Virus record (IMG/VR): IMGVR_UViG_3300046529_000501
Coordinates: 1-24,717 of that record
Source of the DNA: a virus
DNA: 24,717 nt
Strand: one strand, 5' to 3'
A model generated the notes under the pieces. That model ran no database searches. It saw only the letters and a list, made by a program, of their open reading frames with translations, and was not told the DNA's origin. A program made the position numbers and the translations under genes. Within the stretch, counting starts at the first letter, position 1. Every line of letters starts with the position of its first letter. This document shows, one piece after another, positions 21,652-24,717 of the stretch.

Positions 21652-22053
21652 ATGCCAGACGCGCGCGCAAAAAAAACCGCCGGACACGGAGCCGGCGGTG
21701 GGAAAGGGGGTGTTGTTTCGTCGAAAGCGAATACGCGTGGTCCCGCACCATTGGCCGATCCGGCACCGGACGCAAGATCCCGGCGCGGGTTCCGCGCGCG
21801 ATCGTCCTACCTGACGCCCCAGGAGCGGCTGGAGCGGCTCGCCATGACAGGGTGGCCTCCGGCATGGGTCGCGGCCCGGTGGGGCGTCACGGAGGCCGAG
21901 TTGGCCGCCTGGATGGCCGGCACGGCCCGGCAGCGGGTGGGGTTCGACAAGTGGCTCTGGCGGATGGCGAACGTGATCACGGCCGCGCTGCCGTCCGAGC
22001 ACCCGCCGCGGCTCAAGCCGCCGCCGGTGCGGTTGCGGGACATGGCGAAATAA
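21652..22053 (+). CDS. Small putative DNA-binding protein, rightward
   Basis: Chosen start ATG 21652 (MPDARAKKTAGHGAGGG), six bases after GGAG; the frame upstream is a shadow of the opposite-strand gene. 133 residues. The N-terminus is basic and Gly-rich, encoded in part by A8 and a GC hairpin. The C-terminal half has LTPQERLERLAMTGW, then PAWVAARWGVTEAELAAWMA (about residues 75-95), with helix-turn-helix spacing, and ends with a proline-rich tail. A phage regulator such as a repressor or Cro-like protein is plausible given its place beside the HTH gene, but the family is not firmly recognised. Confidence 0.62.
   Translation: MPDARAKKTAGHGAGGGKGGVVSSKANTRGPAPLADPAPDARSRRGFRARSSYLTPQERLERLAMTGWPPAWVAARWGVTEAELAAWMAGTARQRVGFDKWLWRMANVITAALPSEHPPRLKPPPVRLRDMAK
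21669..21699 (-). terminator. Rho-independent terminator, leftward
   Basis: On the minus strand an 8-bp stem (ACCGCCGG with CCGGCGGT, loop of 8 bases) is followed at once by a run of eight T. The only leftward gene beyond it, the ParB-like gene, ends about 0.9 kb upstream, and the leftward structural genes start just below it. It also lies inside the first codons of the rightward gene. Confidence 0.75.
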
Positions 22054-22079
22054 ACCTTGCCCATCATGACGAACCAGCC

Positions 22080-22110
22080 TTGACCATTAGGACGAAACGT
22101 CCTACATAAG
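22080..22110 (+). promoter_or_regulatory. Candidate rightward promoter with palindromic operator
   Basis: TTGACC at 22080-22085 could be a -35 box and CATAAG at 22105-22110 a -10 (spacing 19; TACATA at 22103 is an alternative with spacing 17). Between them sits TAGGACGAAACGTCCTA (22088-22104), a perfect 7-3-7 palindrome in an ideal place for repressor binding. Start of transcription and repressor are inferred. Confidence 0.5.
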
Positions 22111-22155
22111 ATCCACCGGACGGTAATGGTGCCGGACGGGACTGGAGGACCAGAG

Positions 22156-22227
22156 ATGAAGTTCCACTTCGTCTTGGAAATCCAGGTCGGGAAGTGGAAG
22201 GTCAGCGTTCACCTGACCTTCCGCTAA
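22156..22227 (+). CDS. 23-codon ORF (putative leader or microprotein)
   Basis: Starts ATG 22156 with GGAGG eight bases upstream, a very good initiation site, and stops at TAA 22225-22227. The product begins MKFHFVLEIQVGKWKVSVHL and alternates polar and hydrophobic residues on both sides of a Gly-Lys turn, as expected for a two-strand beta-hairpin. A perfect 10-bp hairpin lies in its last codons and more RNA structure follows before the HTH gene. It may be a regulatory leader peptide or a functional microprotein. No known homologue recognised. Confidence 0.62.
   Translation: MKFHFVLEIQVGKWKVSVHLTFR
22196..22222 (+). promoter_or_regulatory. Perfect 10-bp hairpin in the leader
   Basis: GGAAGGTCAG (22196-22205), loop CGTTCAC, CTGACCTTCC (22213-22222). 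It overlaps the final codons of the 23-codon ORF, so ribosome transit would open it. No T run follows, so it is not a classical terminator. Confidence 0.65.
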
Positions 22228-22236
22228 GTACCCGGA

Positions 22237-22295
22237 CCTGGGGGGCGGCTCGCGAAAGCGGGTCGCCTGCCCAGGGTAACACTCTGGTGAGGGCA
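22237..22295 (+). promoter_or_regulatory. Structured 5' leader with alternative hairpins before the HTH gene
   Basis: Fold A: CCTGGG (22237-22242) pairs with CCCAGG (22270-22275), and inside it a 10-bp helix 22244-22253/22258-22267 (two G-U pairs) is closed by a GAAA tetraloop. Fold B: CCAGGGT (22271-22277) pairs with ACTCTGG (22281-22287), and TGCCC (22268-22272) can pair with GGGCA (22291-22295), covering the likely ribosome site GTGAGG. The two folds share bases and exclude each other, which would suit a switch. Function is inferred from base pairing only. Confidence 0.55.
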
Positions 22296-22300
22296 CGCAA

Positions 22301-22594
22301 ATGACAGAATGGAAAGATGATCCGGCGCGGACGGGACCGATTGGCGGGACACCCGAAAGCGCCGAATGGTTCAAGACGATGCTTGTCGAGCTTGGCGAGA
22401 CACAGGCCAGCATGGCGCGGCTGATGAAGCGCAAGGGCGATGACCGCCAACCGGCCACCATCGAACGGCACATCCGGCGTATGGCCAACGGCGAGGCGCG
22501 CGTGTCAGGCGAGATGCGCGTGATCCTGACGATGATGAAGCGCGCGAAAAGCCGGGCGGAAAAGCGCATCGCCGCGGAGAAGGCCGTGGCGTGA
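22301..22594 (+). CDS. Helix-turn-helix transcriptional regulator
   Basis: A 97-residue protein starting MTEWKDDPARTGPIGGTPES, with GTGAGG about eight bases upstream. Residues about 27-65 (MLVELGETQASMARLMKRKG, then DDRQPATIERHIRRMANGEA) follow an XRE-like helix-turn-helix layout (LGxTQxxxARxM...ATIxRxIxRMxxGEARVSGEMR). The C-terminus is a basic helix. It is the last gene of the short rightward unit and ends 10 bases from the convergent ParB-like gene. A natural candidate for the phage switch, though its operator is not known. Confidence 0.75.
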   Translation: MTEWKDDPARTGPIGGTPESAEWFKTMLVELGETQASMARLMKRKGDDRQPATIERHIRRMANGEARVSGEMRVILTMMKRAKSRAEKRIAAEKAVA

Positions 22595-22602
22595 GCACGG
22601 CC
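22582..22602. terminator. Hairpin between convergent genes
   Basis: GGCCGTG (22582-22588), loop GCGTGAG, CACGGCC (22596-22602) covers the end of the rightward HTH gene and reaches to within three bases of the stop of the leftward ParB-like gene. No T run on either side, so termination would be weak or factor-dependent. Confidence 0.45.
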
Positions 22603-22604
22603 GC

Positions 22605-23303
22605 CTACTTCCGCGCCGCGATAAGCCGGAAGGTCTTGGATATCGTCTGGAACTCATGCCCACACCCCGGGCAGCGCACCTTGCCCTGCAGGGTGCCCTC
22701 GGCCGATCCGTCCGCCTCGTCTTCGACGTCGGGATCGCTCGCGAACAGCTTCTCGACCTCCAGCGGATCGAACCCGGTCAGATCGAGGTCGAAGTCCATT
22801 TCCTTCAGCGAGCCCATCTCGATCCGCAGGAGGTCATCGTCCCAGGAAGCCTCATCGGAAAGACGATTGTCCGCGATGACGTATGCCCGGCGCTGCGCCG
22901 CCGTCAGGTGCTTCAGCTCGATCGTCGGCACCGTCTCCAGGCCGAGCTGCTGCGCGGCCAGCAGCCGGCCGTGCCCGGCGATCACGCCCGCCTCGCCATC
23001 CGTGAGGATCGGGTTGGTGAAACCGAACTCCCGGATCGAGCGGACGATCTTGGCCACCTGGTCGTCGCTGTGCGTCCGGGGGTTGTTCTCGTAGGGCACC
23101 AGCTCGTCGGTTTTGACCATCCGGTAGCGCGGAAACCGGGCGGCCAGGGCCTCGCCGTCCGCTACCTCACGCGCGTGAGGAGTCAATTTGGGTGGCGGCC
23201 GGGGGCGGCCGGCGCCCGCGCGCGGCGCGCCTGCGGCCTCCGGTTCTCGTTCCGAAGAATTATCGACCGGTTTCTTCTTCGCCGTCATCTCCGACACTTT
23301 CAT
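22605..23303 (-). CDS. ParB-like nuclease/partition-fold protein with C-terminal zinc knuckle
   Basis: A 232-residue protein. Residues about 60-150 are a ParB/Srx-like domain: VPYENNPRTHSDDQVAKIVR, then FGFTNPILTDGEAGVIAGHG and RLLAAQQLGLETVP, with the GHGR box at 110-113. Then AAQRRAYVIADNRLSDEASW, a segment typical of the phage ParB-like proteins that accompany or are fused to DNA methyltransferases. The last 25 residues carry VRCPGCGHEFQ (C211-x2-C214), half of a zinc ribbon. The N-terminus (to about 40) is basic and disordered. No methyltransferase is seen in this window. A palindrome covers its start; ATG 23303 has no Shine-Dalgarno, so the mRNA may be leaderless. Confidence 0.83.
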   Translation of the reverse strand: MKVSEMTAKKKPVDNSSEREPEAAGAPRAGAGRPRPPPKLTPHAREVADGEALAARFPRYRMVKTDELVPYENNPRTHSDDQVAKIVRSIREFGFTNPILTDGEAGVIAGHGRLLAAQQLGLETVPTIELKHLTAAQRRAYVIADNRLSDEASWDDDLLRIEMGSLKEMDFDLDLTGFDPLEVEKLFASDPDVEDEADGSAEGTLQGKVRCPGCGHEFQTISKTFRLIAARK

Positions 23304-23321
23304 TCCGGTTATATACCGGAA
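23303..23321 (-). promoter_or_regulatory. 19-bp palindrome across the start of the ParB-like gene
   Basis: TTCCGGTTATATACCGGAA: 7-bp perfect arms and a TATAT centre, ending in the A of the start codon. The centre on the minus strand reads TATATA and could be a -10 box giving a start point at the ATG. Possible autoregulatory operator. Confidence 0.55.
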
Positions 23322-23380
23322 ACCGTATTTAACTCGTTGCGATAAATTACTGATACTCGGGACGGCCGGGAAACCGGGGA

Positions 23381-24286
23381 TCAGGTTGGGAGGTATTTCG
23401 CGGAGGAATCACCCGGCCGGGCGTGCGTATATCGCGTGGTGGTGGTCAAACTGGCATGACCCAGGGTTTGCTGGACGACGTGCACCGGGGCGCCGCGATC
23501 GAGCGAATGCGATGCGTGCGCGTGGCGGAGGTAATGCGGCGATATCTCGCGAGGCAGGTTGGCGCGCTGGACGGCCTTGCGGAGGATGACCCAGACATCG
23601 CGCCCCAGGATCGAGGCGCATCGTTGCGCGTGCCCGTGGCTTCGGAACACCGGATCGTCGGGACCGTCCAACCGGCGCTTGAGCGCGAAGAGCTGCCGGG
23701 CCATCGTCGCCGGAATCAGGACCTCGCGGGTTTTGCCGCCCTTGCCGAACACCGTGAGTTGCGCCTCGCCGCCGTCGCGTGGGGTCACGTGACGCCAGCG
23801 CAGGCCAGCCGCCTCGGAGATCCGCAGGCCGGCGATATACAGCAGCCGGAGGAGCGCGTTGTCCCGCGGGTTCCGGAGCGCGGCGAGGAGCTTCCGGACC
23901 TGATCCTCCGTCAGGATGCGCTGGCCGAGCTTGTCCTCGATCGGCGGCATCGTGACGGCCGCCCCGACGTTCCAGGCGACGTATCCGACCTTGTGCGCGA
24001 AGCTGAACAATGACCGGACGGCCGAGAGCCGGCGGGCCACGCTCGCGGGCTTATGGACGGCCTCCATGGCCAGGCCCCAGCCTTGGATATCGCGCAGGAC
24101 CACCTCGCGGAGCGGCTTCGGGACCGCGCGGCGGAAATGCTCCACGTCATTGCGGAACGCCGCCAGGGTCTTCAGGGAACGGTAGCGTCCGAGCCACAAC
24201 TCGACCATCTGGTCATCGGATGACGCCTGGACCGGACCGTTCCCGGTCAGGTCATAGGGCACGACAGCGATGCTATTCGTTGCCAT
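23381..24286 (-). CDS. int: Tyrosine recombinase (phage integrase, Xer-like)
   Basis: A 301-residue site-specific recombinase. Residues about 25-112 form the helical core-binding domain. The catalytic domain shows R155 (IAGLRISEAAGLRW), K182 or K185 (VFGKGGKTREVL), H251-x-x-R254 (HYLRHAHASHS), H277 (QTLGHASL) and nucleophile Y286 (TTTTRYTHA): the complete R-K-H-R-H-Y set. It ends GDSSAKYLPT, as in many Xer-like phage integrases. It would insert the phage into the host chromosome; the att site was not identified. The start ATG 24286 has no strong site of its own; a tiny ORF with AAGGA overlaps it. Length is usual for the family. Confidence 0.93.
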   Translation of the reverse strand: MATNSIAVVPYDLTGNGPVQASSDDQMVELWLGRYRSLKTLAAFRNDVEHFRRAVPKPLREVVLRDIQGWGLAMEAVHKPASVARRLSAVRSLFSFAHKVGYVAWNVGAAVTMPPIEDKLGQRILTEDQVRKLLAALRNPRDNALLRLLYIAGLRISEAAGLRWRHVTPRDGGEAQLTVFGKGGKTREVLIPATMARQLFALKRRLDGPDDPVFRSHGHAQRCASILGRDVWVILRKAVQRANLPREISPHYLRHAHASHSLDRGAPVHVVQQTLGHASLTTTTRYTHARPGDSSAKYLPT

Positions 24287-24323
24287 AGGGAATCATCTAA
24301 TAGTCCTTACATGGTACAAATCG

Positions 24324-24337
24324 GGCGGAAATCCGCC
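24324..24337. repeat. Short inverted repeat upstream of the integrase
   Basis: GGCGGA-AA-TCCGCC, a 6-2-6 inverted repeat in the 118-base gap between the integrase and the next gene. It could be a weak terminator or an arm site; no T run. The rest of the gap shows nothing I can assign. Confidence 0.3.
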
Positions 24338-24404
24338 ACTTTCCGTTCCGGCTCATCACTGACGAACGGGGATCGTCACCACAAAAGTCCAGTCGGCGAC
24401 TCAG

Positions 24405-24704
24405 TTATCGGCGCTCGCCGGCCGAGGGGTCAACGGACGGGTTCGCCATGGCACCGAAGGCCCCGAGGCTCTTGATCGTCCGCGAGATACGCAGGCCAAT
24501 CTTGCCGTCGCCAAAGGGTCGCATGTCGAACTCCAGCAGCCCCTGTTCAATCATCAACAGCGTTGCCAGCCGCGCCTTGTCGTGCGGCGTACCGGGCATC
24601 GAGTCGTCATCCCCCATGTCGGCGATGACCATTTCCATGAACCCTGGCCGCGCCAACTGGTGATCCACCACCGCGAGCAATGCCTCCAGTTGAGCATCCG
24701 TCAT
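24405..24704 (-). CDS. Hypothetical 99-residue protein
   Basis: Starts MTDAQLEALLAVVDHQLARP at ATG 24704. An upstream frame that would end in TGA 24701-24703 (ATGA overlap) may be the tail of a further gene outside the window. The N-terminus is an amphipathic helix; the middle is acidic (MGDDDSMPGTPHDKA), followed by a helix (RLATLLMIEQGLLEFD) and a beta-like segment (GKIGLRISRTIKSLGAFG). No family recognised. It may be phage early or flanking DNA. Confidence 0.6.
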   Translation of the reverse strand: MTDAQLEALLAVVDHQLARPGFMEMVIADMGDDDSMPGTPHDKARLATLLMIEQGLLEFDMRPFGDGKIGLRISRTIKSLGAFGAMANPSVDPSAGERR

Positions 24705-24717
24705 CGATGACGGCTTC

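Noticed and set aside
1-24717. tRNA or rRNA genes and anti-phage defence systems
   Set aside because: No cloverleaf, CCA end, rRNA-like stretch, nuclease/ATPase defence pair or reverse transcriptase was recognised by eye.

Overview
The window is a high-GC stretch of a temperate, short-tailed (podovirus-like, P22-style) phage or prophage. The base composition, the Xer-like integrase and the gene families suggest a proteobacterial host, possibly an alphaproteobacterium. That host guess is inference; no host gene is clearly visible.

Layout. Nearly everything is on the minus strand and reads right to left. At the right end lie an unassigned gene (24405-24704), a tyrosine integrase (23381-24286) and a ParB-like gene (22605-23303). 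A rightward regulatory block (21652-22594, plus strand) follows: a small putative DNA-binding protein, a candidate promoter with a palindrome between its -35 and -10 boxes, a 23-codon ORF, a strongly structured leader RNA and an HTH regulator. Leftward from about 21.6 kb come small early or accessory genes, including a putative ribbon-helix-helix protein behind an array of GGTTTACC sites. Then comes the packaging and head block: small terminase, a 44-codon ORF, large terminase, small genes, P22-type portal, small genes, scaffold, small genes, N4-gp56-type capsid protein. The left third is the neck and tail block: a head-completion-like protein with an internally repeated domain, a collagen-like fibre, two further beta-helix spikes, a gp10-like stabilisation protein, a 2OG-Fe(II) oxygenase, a cupin, and the start of an injection-type protein that runs off the left edge. 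No tail tube, tape measure, lysis or replication gene was recognised. Absence of tube and tape measure fits a short-tailed virion.

How the genes work together. Terminases, portal, scaffold and capsid package DNA and build the head. The gp4-like and gp10-like proteins close the neck. Three beta-helix proteins probably recognise or degrade host surface polysaccharide. Most late genes overlap by 1-4 bases (ATGA, GTGA, TTGA, TGATG), so they should be translationally coupled.

Most unusual observations. (1) At five places a small gene sits between two copies of the same gene junction: the 3' end, Shine-Dalgarno and stop/start overlap of the upstream gene recur at the end of the small gene, so neighbouring proteins share C-terminal tails (EREPS, PERKR, GGF-x-CV, PGAH, APPEQ). 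This looks like small-gene cassettes flanked by direct repeats. (2) The region 22080-22300 carries a palindrome-gated promoter, a tiny ORF and mutually exclusive RNA hairpins ahead of an HTH regulator. (3) The ribbon-helix-helix candidate has five operator-like octamers overlapping its translation start region. (4) A coherent reading frame at 13085-13516 is split by an in-frame TGA.
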